A stretch of DNA of 13,362 nt from CAYLXU01 sp964388055 (GCA_964388055.1 CAYLXU010000021.1:1-13362); one strand, 5' to 3'. Positions 6,235-13,184 are shown, counted from the first letter of the stretch. Numbers and translations are program-made. The notes: a model not told the origin generated them from the sequence alone.

Positions 6235-7893
6235 TTGATCATTCTTATGACGGGAAATCTTAAGAAACTTGATGAATATCGTCGTTTTTTCGGGCGTCAC
6301 TCACAAATGGTACGAGTGGAGGAGTTTACGGAGAATGTAGATGTGCTTTTCACCTGGTTAACGCAAAAGGCGGTGCGTGGCATTCTTGCCGATGAGAGTA
6401 ATATCTACACTCCAGAAGGAGATCTCGTGCGTGCGACTTATGTTGGTCATGCAAAAAATATTTGTCGCCTTCATGCGTGGGTTATGCAGGATGGTGTTGT
6501 GATCCGAAGATCATATGTGCGCATGATTGATGGTGTTTTTGATGGCGCTCTTTTCCCAAATAATGATCCACAGGTTTTTGGGTGGGACGCGGCCTTTCGA
6601 TCATTTGAGGCCGCATCACTTCATGATATGGCCGTGGTTGGGCTCAAAAACTCTGCACGAGAGCAGTGCCTCTCTGCGTTTGTAAGAGAATACCTGCGTT
6701 ATTCAGAACCAAAAATGCCTACTTGGATTGATATCGAAGTTTCTTCCATCATTGATTGGAGTCTTGACGCAAATCTGATTTTCTCTAATCCACTCTATCG
6801 TGATCTTCCCTTTCCTCTACACAACGCACTTGCATATGTAGTTAATCGTGGACTGTTTTTTCGATCTTCGCATAGTCGGCGTGATGGGAATTATTGGCTT
6901 CCTGGTTTGAATGGTGGCGTTCCTTTTGTGCCCAAGGGTGATCCTGTTCATGAAAGTACATATCTTTTCCACGATCTTATGCATCAATTAATTCCTGACC
7001 TTGTATTTGATGGTGTGCAAAGCCCAATCCATCGAAGAGTATACATTATTTCTCGCATGATGAGCGAGGCAATAAGTCTTGTGTTGGCCGACATGCTTTT
7101 TGTGGATGTAATTAGACAACGCGAGAAGGGTTATGATGTCACGAAACGTCACATTTATCCTCTATATCAAACGATGAAAGAAAACATCGATTTGCGTTCA
7201 CTTCTCAAGTGTATGGTGTATTTTACTGTACTTGGGGATACATCTGGGTTTCCGATACACACCGACGAGTGGAGAAGGTTTGAGGATAAATATACGAAGT
7301 TTTTTGTAGGCGATTTTCAATGGACACGCATGAATTGGGACAACCTTATAGGTCGTTCAGATGCTATGAGGCGGTGGATACAGCTAGTAACTCCAAGGGC
7401 ACTGAAGGATCAAGGTGTGTGGCTAGTATCCGACGTGGTTGATATTGTTGGTTCTCGCGAGACGTCACTTTATGAGTTGGTCGATATCTTGTTTGAGTTG
7501 CTCTATGCTTGTAGAATTGCTCCTGCATTTAATACGCAAGAATCGATTGATGTAGAACAGTCTTGTTCATCTGGGTTTCGGCGATGGCTTACGGGTCAGT
7601 GTGCACTTTTTGCTCGCTATGCACCTCTCGTCGGGGTTCCAGATATCGCATACAGATATGCATCTCGCATCTTGGATTCGCGTCCATTTTCCCGTTCTGA
7701 AATTATGGATACGCATGGTCAATTCAAACAGCATGTTGAAGAAATGGCCCGTACGGGTGTCATTTCTGATGATGACGCATTTGTCTTTGGTAACGTATTT
7801 CCTCTTTTTGATCCTTTTTTCCTGAGGGACTATGACCGGTCTGATCAGGAATTTAGTTCTGTCGCAGAAGCAAGCCGAAAAGCACTTCTGTGA
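6235..7893 (+). CDS. Ham1/RdgB-like NTPase domain fused to an unrecognised His-rich helical domain, 552 aa
   Basis: Residues 1-155 resemble the Ham1/RdgB pyrophosphatases that remove inosine and xanthosine triphosphates from the pool: MTGNLKK (5-11, family ATGNxxK), LADESN (51-56, family ADDSG), FGWDAAF (115-121, family FGYDPIF) and KNSAR (138-142, family SHR). The second Asp is Glu and the family His is Ala, so activity may be altered. The C-terminal 390 residues match nothing I know. They contain HESTYLFHDLMH (His239, His246, Asp247, His250) and SEAISLVLAD (Glu278, Asp286), which would suit a metal site on helices. I place the start at TTG 6235, six bases after GGAGGTG; the frame opens earlier, at 6166, but that lies inside the promoter. 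ATG 6247 is an alternative. First gene of the operon. Confidence 0.8.
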   Translation: MIILMTGNLKKLDEYRRFFGRHSQMVRVEEFTENVDVLFTWLTQKAVRGILADESNIYTPEGDLVRATYVGHAKNICRLHAWVMQDGVVIRRSYVRMIDGVFDGALFPNNDPQVFGWDAAFRSFEAASLHDMAVVGLKNSAREQCLSAFVREYLRYSEPKMPTWIDIEVSSIIDWSLDANLIFSNPLYRDLPFPLHNALAYVVNRGLFFRSSHSRRDGNYWLPGLNGGVPFVPKGDPVHESTYLFHDLMHQLIPDLVFDGVQSPIHRRVYIISRMMSEAISLVLADMLFVDVIRQREKGYDVTKRHIYPLYQTMKENIDLRSLLKCMVYFTVLGDTSGFPIHTDEWRRFEDKYTKFFVGDFQWTRMNWDNLIGRSDAMRRWIQLVTPRALKDQGVWLVSDVVDIVGSRETSLYELVDILFELLYACRIAPAFNTQESIDVEQSCSSGFRRWLTGQCALFARYAPLVGVPDIAYRYASRILDSRPFSRSEIMDTHGQFKQHVEEMARTGVISDDDAFVFGNVFPLFDPFFLRDYDRSDQEFSSVAEASRKALL

Positions 7894-7924
7894 GAGAAAA
7901 ATTCTGGGAAAGGAGCTGCACACT

Positions 7925-9052
7925 ATGTTCCTGCCACTTCTTAACTGTTTTCAGAAACTAGAGGGAGTTCCCCCAAACGAGCGCTTGGAGAAGTTGCTTC
8001 GGGATGTGGGATGTGAATTTTATGGAGATGGGTTGATAAAAAAACCAGTAGTAGCAATTGTTGGGGTGGGGGGTATTTTGGTGAATGGTGTGAATCCGCT
8101 TCGCATAGGAGGGGTTGAGTGTGATATGCACTGGATACGTGAACGGTTTGATGAAGCGAGAGCGCTCGGTGGGTATATGTCTTACCTTAATCCTGGTGAT
8201 AAGGACATAGACGAGATGGTGCATATTCAATCGCGATATGGTCATTTTTCTTCTGCTCATCTCTGCCCGTTGGTAGTAGGGTTGTTTGGGATCTCGATTG
8301 GAGTTGAACACGAGTTTGATTGTCAGCGAGATTTGGTATATCTTGCTCGCCTTACCGTGTCTCGTACCTCAGCGCAAAATATTCCGCCCTTTGTTGTGGG
8401 AGATATAACCCAGCTTGATTCATATCGGGTATTACGAGATCATGTTGCAAAGATTCGTTCTTCCTTTTCTATACCTGATCGTAATGCGTTGGAAGTTGCA
8501 AATGGCATATGGCCAAAATGTTCTGCAACAGTTGTTCTCCTTTCAGGGAGTCTCAGAAATTTTCAGAAACTTATATCCCAAAAGTCCGATTTAGGAAAAG
8601 AGTTGGAGTATCGCATGCTTCTTGGGAAACTTGAAGAGGTGCTCTATCCGCTTGCTCCTGATATGTTCAACCCGAGTGTAAGTGGGGCCTGTGTGGTTCT
8701 CGAGCGTCGTCACGACGGAATGATTCTCATGATTGACCGAAGAGACGGCACCGGATTTGGTCTTCCTGGTGGAAAGGTTGAGGTGAGTGAGGAACCTATT
8801 GATGCCGCCATGCGTGAATTGCAAGAAGAAACTGGTGTTTTGGTAAAGAAAGATTGCATGAGACTGATATATGATGGAGTGACTGACAATGGAAAAAGGG
8901 CGCAGACTTTTCATGTGTGGTGCGATGACGTCGGGATTGTTTCTTCTTTGGAAGGGGAGATACGGTGGGGATCAAAGGGTCTTTTGCTTGGAGAAAGGGG
9001 TGCATATCCTCGGTATAATAAGGAAGTGATAGATCGATGTCCCACACTCTAG
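7925..9052 (+). CDS. Degenerate ThyX-like domain fused to a C-terminal Nudix hydrolase, 375 aa
   Basis: Residues 255-370 are a Nudix hydrolase: strand ACVVLERR, then FGLPGGKVEVSEE and RELQEETGV, giving a complete Nudix box (Gly283, Glu289, Arg297, Glu298, Glu301, Glu302). Such enzymes cleave nucleoside diphosphates linked to another group. Residues 60-248 resemble flavin-dependent thymidylate synthase ThyX: YGHFSSAH (105-112), a helix to ARLTVSRTSAQ (141-151) where ThyX has its RHRxxS motif, then IWPKCSATVVLLSGSLRNF (195-213) and KELEYR (225-230) where ThyX has the LP...T...NLR and AQxEIR blocks. The flavin motif is largely lost. I see no similar fusion in families I know. The ATG at 7925 follows AAAGGAG by nine bases and lies 32 bases after the upstream stop. 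The Nudix part is certain; the ThyX part is by eye. Confidence 0.8.
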   Translation: MFLPLLNCFQKLEGVPPNERLEKLLRDVGCEFYGDGLIKKPVVAIVGVGGILVNGVNPLRIGGVECDMHWIRERFDEARALGGYMSYLNPGDKDIDEMVHIQSRYGHFSSAHLCPLVVGLFGISIGVEHEFDCQRDLVYLARLTVSRTSAQNIPPFVVGDITQLDSYRVLRDHVAKIRSSFSIPDRNALEVANGIWPKCSATVVLLSGSLRNFQKLISQKSDLGKELEYRMLLGKLEEVLYPLAPDMFNPSVSGACVVLERRHDGMILMIDRRDGTGFGLPGGKVEVSEEPIDAAMRELQEETGVLVKKDCMRLIYDGVTDNGKRAQTFHVWCDDVGIVSSLEGEIRWGSKGLLLGERGAYPRYNKEVIDRCPTL

Positions 9053-9549
9053 GGAAAGTGGAAGAGAAAACTCGTCAGTACCAGCAGTATTATCTTGTTC
9101 AACTCGATGAGTATCGGGCGCTATTACGCACACTCGATCTACGGGATTATGACGTGGTAGAGATTGGGGTTGGCGATGGTGCGCTTACGCGTCTTGTTTT
9201 GGAGCGATCTCCGAGACGTATTGTTGGATATGAAATTGATCCTCCCACAAATACCGTTTCTGATCCGAGGCTAGATTTTCGTAGAGGGGATATTACACAA
9301 GAGGATCTTTCAATTTTTCAGCATTCTGGTGTTGCGCTTATTTCAAACCCACCTTATGTGCTGTTGCCGTTTATTCGTCGCATTGTAGATAGCTATAAGT
9401 TAGAACGAGTAGTCCTTATGGTTCCGGAGCGGGCACTTTCGATGTTCCCAGAATTTGAAATTTGTTTTTCCGTAGATGGTTCCGCATTTATGCCTTCTCC
9501 ACCAATATCAACACGTCACTATGTTATCAAAAAGTGGCCTTCCTTATAG
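9037..9549 (+). CDS. Short KsgA/RsmA-like adenine methyltransferase with NPPY motif
   Basis: A Rossmann-fold, S-adenosylmethionine-dependent methyltransferase related to KsgA/RsmA and Erm, which dimethylate adenine in rRNA. Visible are QYYLV (17-21, family QNFL), EIGVGDGALT (42-51, cofactor loop), YEIDP (65-69), RRGDIT (82-87), the catalytic NPPY (104-107; KsgA proteins usually have NLPY) and AFMPSPPISTRHYVIK (150-165), matching the AFxPxPxVxS block that closes the KsgA catalytic domain. At 170 residues it lacks the C-terminal helical domain of the 260-280-residue family, so the substrate may differ: rRNA, DNA or something else with an adenine. The ATG overlaps the preceding gene by 16 bases, with AAGGAAG ten bases upstream, indicating coupled translation. 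Confidence 0.8.
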   Translation: MSHTLGKVEEKTRQYQQYYLVQLDEYRALLRTLDLRDYDVVEIGVGDGALTRLVLERSPRRIVGYEIDPPTNTVSDPRLDFRRGDITQEDLSIFQHSGVALISNPPYVLLPFIRRIVDSYKLERVVLMVPERALSMFPEFEICFSVDGSAFMPSPPISTRHYVIKKWPSL

Positions 9550-9562
9550 ATTAATCAGATAT

Positions 9563-9589
9563 AAGTCTCACTTTGTGGGGCTTTTTTGT
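9563..9589 (+). terminator. Intrinsic terminator of the nucleotide-handling operon
   Basis: A 9-bp stem AAGTCTCAC/GTGGGGCTT including G-T pairs (9563-9571 and 9575-9583) with loop TTT runs into TTTTTTG. It lies 13 bases after the methyltransferase stop. Confidence 0.8.
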
Positions 9590-9617
9590 TGCTGATTTTT
9601 ACGGTTTAGGCAATAAT
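9589..9617 (+). promoter_or_regulatory. Possible promoter of the CCA-adding enzyme gene
   Basis: TTGCTG (9589-9594) and AATAAT (9612-9617) are 17 bases apart, directly after a terminator. The start near 9624 leaves a leader of only about eight bases before the ATG at 9632, which has no clear ribosome binding site. Confidence 0.4.
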
Positions 9618-9631
9618 GGACGTAAGTTATT

Positions 9632-11167
9632 ATGACAAAGAAAGGTGTTTCAATAGAAAAAATTTTAGAACGGATCTCTGCTGTTCCCGAAGTGACAGAT
9701 ACTGCCAAAAAACTTACAGGGGCGGGGTTTAAGGCATATCTTGTGGGAGGATGTTTGAGGGATGTGTTATTGGGCCGTGAGCCATATGATTGGGATATTG
9801 CGACGGATGCAACGCCCCAAGAGATTCAAAGAATATTTCCTGATAGTGTGTATGAAAACGCCTTTGGAACCGTGGGTATAAAAACCAATTCGGAAAATCC
9901 GCGGCTTAAAATTATTGAGATTACTACTTTTCGTCTTGAGGGGGAGTATACTGACCTGCGCCACCCCGATGAAGTAAAATTTGCAAAAACAATTGAGGAG
10001 GATCTTGCGCGGAGAGATTTTACGGTAAACGCGATTGCGTTGGAGGTGCAAAATGTAAGTCTCAAAAATCAAGATGGCAATTCAAAATTAAAAAATTTTA
10101 TTGATCCCTACGGTGGTTATGATGATTTGCAAAATAAGGTAATACGGGCGGTGGGAGATCCAGACGAGCGATTTAAAGAGGACGCATTGCGTTTGATGCG
10201 GGCAGTAAGATTTGGTGCACAATTGGGGTTCATGATTGAGCAAGAAACGTATGAAGGTATCCATCGTAATGCGGGACTCGTAGAGTTCATTGCAAAAGAA
10301 CGTGTTCGTGATGAGTTTTTGAAGCTTATTATGACCGATTACGCAAATGAGGGAGTTGAAGTATTGCGACGCACTGGTCTTTTAAGGCGTATTATTCCAG
10401 AGCTTGAGGAGGGTGTTGGGGTTGGACAGAATAAGCACCATATTTATACCGTGTTTGAACACAATCTCTTGGCTCTTAAGTATGCTGTTGAAAAAAATTT
10501 TCCTATTCACGTACGTCTTGCATCTCTTTTTCATGATGTGGGAAAGCCTCGGAGTAAGCATGGGGAAGGTCCCGATTGTACATTTTATGGGCACCAAGTA
10601 GTGGGCGAAAGAATGGTGATCAAGATATTAGATCGATTGCACGTATCCAAAGACCTTGTTGAGCGGGTTGCTCTTCTTGTGCGTGAGCATATGTTTGTCT
10701 ACGATCCGGAAACGGTTACGCTTAAGGGGGTTCGGAGATTGTTGCAGCGAGTCGGTACGGAGAACATAGATGACCTTTTTGATTTGCGTGAGGCAGATCG
10801 TATTGGTTCAGGTGTTCCTAAGGCACAGCCATATCGTTTGCGTTATTTAAAAGCAATGGTTGATAAGGTAAAGACCGATCCAGTAAGCGCAAAGATGCTT
10901 AAGGTAAATGGCGAAGATGTGATGCTGGAGCTTACGATCCCCCCAGGACCTAGGGTGGGAGCAATTCTTGCTATCTTGTTAGAGGATGTGTTAGATAATC
11001 CCAATTTAAATACTAAAGAGTTGCTTACAAAAAGAGTGAAAGAATTGGGTGAGTTACCAGAAAAGGACTTGTTACTATTTGCCGAAAAGGCGAGAAGTTC
11101 TGCTTCTCAGGCACAGGAGCGGATCGATGGAGAAATTCTCAAGAAACATTTTGTAAACAAGAAATAA
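9632..11167 (+). CDS. cca: CCA-adding tRNA nucleotidyltransferase with HD domain
   Basis: This enzyme builds or repairs the 3' CCA end of tRNAs. The 511-residue protein begins with the class II nucleotidyltransferase core: YLVGGCLRD (36-44), DWD (53-55, the two metal-binding aspartates), RRDFTVNAIA (127-136) and LRLMRAVRF (187-195). An HD phosphohydrolase domain follows: HH(269-270)...EH(276-277), LFHDVGKP (299-306), His321 and REH (351-353). This domain is common in bacterial versions and can remove 2',3'-cyclic phosphates. The final 70 residues form a helical tail. The start at 9632 has no good binding site, but no better one is near. The tRNA-Pro gene lies 56 bases downstream with no terminator between, so they may share a transcript. 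Confidence 0.93.
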   Translation: MTKKGVSIEKILERISAVPEVTDTAKKLTGAGFKAYLVGGCLRDVLLGREPYDWDIATDATPQEIQRIFPDSVYENAFGTVGIKTNSENPRLKIIEITTFRLEGEYTDLRHPDEVKFAKTIEEDLARRDFTVNAIALEVQNVSLKNQDGNSKLKNFIDPYGGYDDLQNKVIRAVGDPDERFKEDALRLMRAVRFGAQLGFMIEQETYEGIHRNAGLVEFIAKERVRDEFLKLIMTDYANEGVEVLRRTGLLRRIIPELEEGVGVGQNKHHIYTVFEHNLLALKYAVEKNFPIHVRLASLFHDVGKPRSKHGEGPDCTFYGHQVVGERMVIKILDRLHVSKDLVERVALLVREHMFVYDPETVTLKGVRRLLQRVGTENIDDLFDLREADRIGSGVPKAQPYRLRYLKAMVDKVKTDPVSAKMLKVNGEDVMLELTIPPGPRVGAILAILLEDVLDNPNLNTKELLTKRVKELGELPEKDLLLFAEKARSSASQAQERIDGEILKKHFVNKK

Positions 11168-11172
11168 AATTT

Positions 11173-11209
11173 CGGGCCATAGTATATAGGTATCATACAC
11201 GCTTTGGGG
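11173..11209 (+). pseudogene. Degenerate tRNA-Pro-like 5' half, anticodon TGG
   Basis: These 37 bases align without gaps to the first 37 bases of the intact tRNA-Pro downstream, with 29 identical: acceptor strand CGGGCCA, GTAT, a D loop with GG, the stem strand CACGC and the loop TTTGGGG, with TGG in the anticodon position (proline). The expected 3' side of the anticodon stem is missing; TGAAAC follows instead. The D stem has mismatches. It is either a decayed duplicate or the first part of an interrupted tRNA whose 3' half lies at 11353-11389. Confidence 0.5.
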
Positions 11210-11223
11210 TGAAACTTTTTGGT

Positions 11224-11297
11224 CGGGGCATCGTATAGTGGTAGTATACACGCTTCGGGTGCGTGTGGTCCCAGTTCGATTCTGGGTGCCCCGACCA
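11224..11297 (+). tRNA. tRNA-Pro (anticodon CGG)
   Basis: A complete cloverleaf: acceptor CGGGGCA/TGCCCCG (7 bp), D arm GTAT/GTAT with a 7-base loop (two G-T pairs), anticodon stem CACGC/GCGTG with loop TTCGGGT, 4-base variable region, T arm CCCAG/CTGGG with loop TTCGATT, discriminator A, and an encoded CCA end. Anticodon CGG at 11256-11258 reads the proline codon CCG. The C1-G72 pair is typical of bacterial tRNA-Pro. No separate promoter is obvious, so it may be read through from the CCA-adding enzyme gene. Confidence 0.93.
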
Positions 11298-11352
11298 AAG
11301 AGTTGAGCCAGGATACTTAAAGGTATTCCGAGGAAACTTTTCGTCAAAAAAT

Positions 11353-11389
11353 TTGTGAGAACTGGGTTCAATTCCCAGTGCTCCGACCG
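11353..11389 (+). pseudogene. Orphan tRNA-like 3' half
   Basis: A T arm with perfect 5-bp stem CTGGG/CCCAG and loop TTCAATT (11362-11378), acceptor strand TGCTCCG (11379-11385), A, then CCG instead of CCA. Upstream TTGTG and a 4-base spacer could serve as anticodon stem and variable region. No good 5' half precedes it directly. Its acceptor strand pairs at six of seven positions (one G-T) with CGGGCCA at 11173-11179. The intact T stem differs from that of the neighbouring tRNA-Pro by compensating changes, so it is not simply a recent decayed copy. Confidence 0.45.
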
Positions 11390-11427
11390 GCTCTTGCTTC
11401 AAGCTGTCTCTTTCTTGTGGTTGGGTT

Positions 11428-11433
11428 TATAAT
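11428..11433 (+). promoter_or_regulatory. Perfect -10 box for a probably leaderless mRNA
   Basis: TATAAT ends seven bases before the ATG at 11440, so transcription should begin at or within a base of the start codon. No good -35 box lies at the right distance, and there is no ribosome binding site. Confidence 0.45.
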
Positions 11434-11439
11434 TAAAGC

Positions 11440-12651
11440 ATGAACCGTGCGCAAACATTTTTATTGGTAGGTATACTAGTAATCGCATTAGGGATGGGTT
11501 TTTCAGTACATGCATATGATTTTGTTGCGGGTGGTTTTGAACGTAGTGGCGATGGCATAAAACGTTCCTTTCGTTTTAGTTTTCCTAAGTCCATTGGGCT
11601 TGGGTTTGGGTATTGTAACCCGCTTTCATGTGGTAGTTCAGATAATCCTCTTTTTGACTGTTTTGTTGGTCGTTATAATCCTCAATTTGCTGACGAATCG
11701 GTCGAGACATTTGTTGCGACACCACCGCCTGGAGGTAAGCCGGAGCGCATTTTTCTCAAGGCAGGATCTGAGCCGGGAGTTTATATTGAATTTGGGTATT
11801 ATGACGAACGGAGAAGGGGTGAGTGGAATTCAAACATTCTCGCAGAAGAACCGAAATTTCAAAATGATAAAAGTGTATTGTTAAAGTTTAGGATTAAGGG
11901 TGGACCTTTCGAGGCGCTGCGTCGATGTGCAGCTGATAAATCTGGGAGAGCAATACAAGGCTTATCGGAGGAAGAACGTGATCGTTTTGTAAAAACATAT
12001 GGGAATGAGTACAAAAATCCGCTTCCTATAAAAGAGGTGACCATCGAGTGGGGGGTGGCTGATCAAACGGTTTTGACTTCACAGACAATTCAACAATCGG
12101 TTCAGATTGACGGGAATGTTCGTGATGTAGCAAGTGTGCCACTTTCCGTTCCTCCTATGGCGATCAAAAAGGTAGTGACGTATCGTGCTGATAAGGGGGT
12201 GTGGAAGGAGGTTAAGGTAACTGATGCAACATTTAGCACAAGGGGGGCCCTTCCCACTGTTCTTGCTTCTCTTCTTTCGAGTTATGGGGTTTCGACTGAT
12301 CCTGGTGTTGTTGCAAAAGAGTTAACTTCAAAAGGAGTTCAGTGGGAACAGGGTGCAGACTGGAACCAAATTGCTGATTATTTAAGGAATCACTATAAGT
12401 TTCAGGCAGATGAGGGTACGGTGTTCGATGCTGTTCGTGTGCTCCAAAACAATGGTGTGGTTCTGGTTGCATACACAAACGTTCCAAAGGAAAAAGGGAA
12501 GACGTCCTCAGAGACGGCTTTGTTGATTACAAAATATGATACAAAGAAAGATGTATTTGATGTGGTAGATCCATTTTACGGTAAGCGTACATTATCGTGG
12601 GAGGTACTTATGAAAGGTCAACCCTGGTTCCTTAACCTCCAAAAGAGATAA
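11440..12651 (+). CDS. Exported protein with inactive-looking C39-like peptidase domain
   Basis: 403 residues with a signal peptide (1-25, ending SVHA before YDF), so it acts outside the cytoplasm. Residues 26-260 are an unrecognised, mostly beta-rich region with an early cysteine cluster (Cys59, Cys64, Cys74). Residues 265-400 resemble a C39-like peptidase domain of the papain-like fold: RGALPTVLASLLSSYGV (268-284), DWNQIADYLRNHYKF (307-321) and ETALLITKYDTKKDVFDVVDPFYGKRT split over 358-384. In active members the first block carries the catalytic Cys (CGPT) and the third a His (HAVLITGYD); here these are Ala and Glu. It is therefore probably a non-enzymatic binding domain. The start begins the signal peptide directly. 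It is followed after five bases by a single-span membrane protein gene. Confidence 0.8.
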   Translation: MNRAQTFLLVGILVIALGMGFSVHAYDFVAGGFERSGDGIKRSFRFSFPKSIGLGFGYCNPLSCGSSDNPLFDCFVGRYNPQFADESVETFVATPPPGGKPERIFLKAGSEPGVYIEFGYYDERRRGEWNSNILAEEPKFQNDKSVLLKFRIKGGPFEALRRCAADKSGRAIQGLSEEERDRFVKTYGNEYKNPLPIKEVTIEWGVADQTVLTSQTIQQSVQIDGNVRDVASVPLSVPPMAIKKVVTYRADKGVWKEVKVTDATFSTRGALPTVLASLLSSYGVSTDPGVVAKELTSKGVQWEQGADWNQIADYLRNHYKFQADEGTVFDAVRVLQNNGVVLVAYTNVPKEKGKTSSETALLITKYDTKKDVFDVVDPFYGKRTLSWEVLMKGQPWFLNLQKR

Positions 12652-12656
12652 AAGCC

Positions 12657-13109
12657 ATGCTGGCATTTTACCTACAATTGGTGCGATCTTTCTCTCTACG
12701 TATGTGGTTGGTGATTGGGGTGATGCTCGTTCTCGTTTTTGTAGTTTTGGTATGGATTTTTTCTCCCTCTTCTCGATTGTCTGCGCCCGACGGATCTGTT
12801 GCGTTTAAGGATCGTGTTTTTACCGAAGTGGCGGGATTAAATCAGGTCTTTGCGGTGAATGGGTCATGTATGCGTTGGTATGCGGTTGAGCTTATCGGTA
12901 GAGCGGGAGGTCAGCAGCAATATGGTCTTACTTTTGTACTACACGGAAACCCTTCTGACACTACACAACTTTTTAAACTATTAAATGATGCCTCCTGCCA
13001 ATCAGAACAGAAGGCTGTGTTTGAAGAGTTTTCAAAGAGGCCCCAATTTGCTCACACTCAGCTTTTTGTATCCTACAAGACGAAGTCTGGACAACGGTTT
13101 GTGCTTTAG
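12657..13109 (+). CDS. Single-span membrane protein, 150 aa
   Basis: The 150-residue protein has a basic N-terminus, one membrane span at about residues 17-35, and a 110-residue outer part. The outer part holds two cysteines (Cys71 and Cys114) that could form a disulfide. The outer region alternates strands (YGLTFVLHG, TQLFVSYKT) and a helix (QKAVFEEFSKR). I do not recognise a family. The ATG lies five bases after the stop of the C39-like gene, with only a weak AAGAG site before it, so the two are probably translated from one message and may work together at the cell surface. Confidence 0.75.
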   Translation: MLAFYLQLVRSFSLRMWLVIGVMLVLVFVVLVWIFSPSSRLSAPDGSVAFKDRVFTEVAGLNQVFAVNGSCMRWYAVELIGRAGGQQQYGLTFVLHGNPSDTTQLFKLLNDASCQSEQKAVFEEFSKRPQFAHTQLFVSYKTKSGQRFVL

Positions 13110-13138
13110 ACCCCGATTAATGAGTTAACGAATTATTG

Positions 13139-13155
13139 CCCGTGTTTCTAACGGG
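13139..13155 (+). other. Hairpin upstream of the rRNA promoter
   Basis: CCCGT/ACGGG (13139-13143 and 13151-13155) forms a 5-bp stem with a 7-base loop. An alternative pairing, ACCCCG (13110-13115) with CGGGGT (13152-13157), spans a longer loop. Neither has a T-run after it. It may help end the upstream operon or separate it from the rRNA promoter; its role is uncertain. Confidence 0.3.
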
Positions 13156-13156
13156 G

Positions 13157-13184
13157 TTGACATATCCTGAGGAACACATATAAT
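13157..13184 (+). promoter_or_regulatory. Consensus rRNA operon promoter
   Basis: Perfect -35 TTGACA (13157-13162) and perfect -10 TATAAT (13179-13184) are separated by 16 bases, the only fully consensus pair in the window. Predicted start is near 13191, about 120 bases before the 16S gene. Such strength fits an rRNA operon. Confidence 0.88.

Noticed and set aside
7832..7924. Longer N-terminus for the ThyX-like/Nudix protein (start at 7832)
   Set aside because: It would overlap the end of the upstream gene by 62 bases with no binding site. The ATG at 7925 follows AAAGGAG.
11173..11389. A functional group I intron in a tRNA
   Set aside because: The gap between the two halves is only about 143 bases and mostly filled by another complete tRNA. 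That is too short for a group I intron, and no conserved core was seen.
11107..11402. Minus-strand ORFs over the tRNA region, with protein-like text such as GAPRIELGP and GALGIEPSS
   Set aside because: These are reverse translations of tRNA sequence, a common false gene prediction. They overlap the tRNA and the 3' end of cca and have no ribosome binding site.
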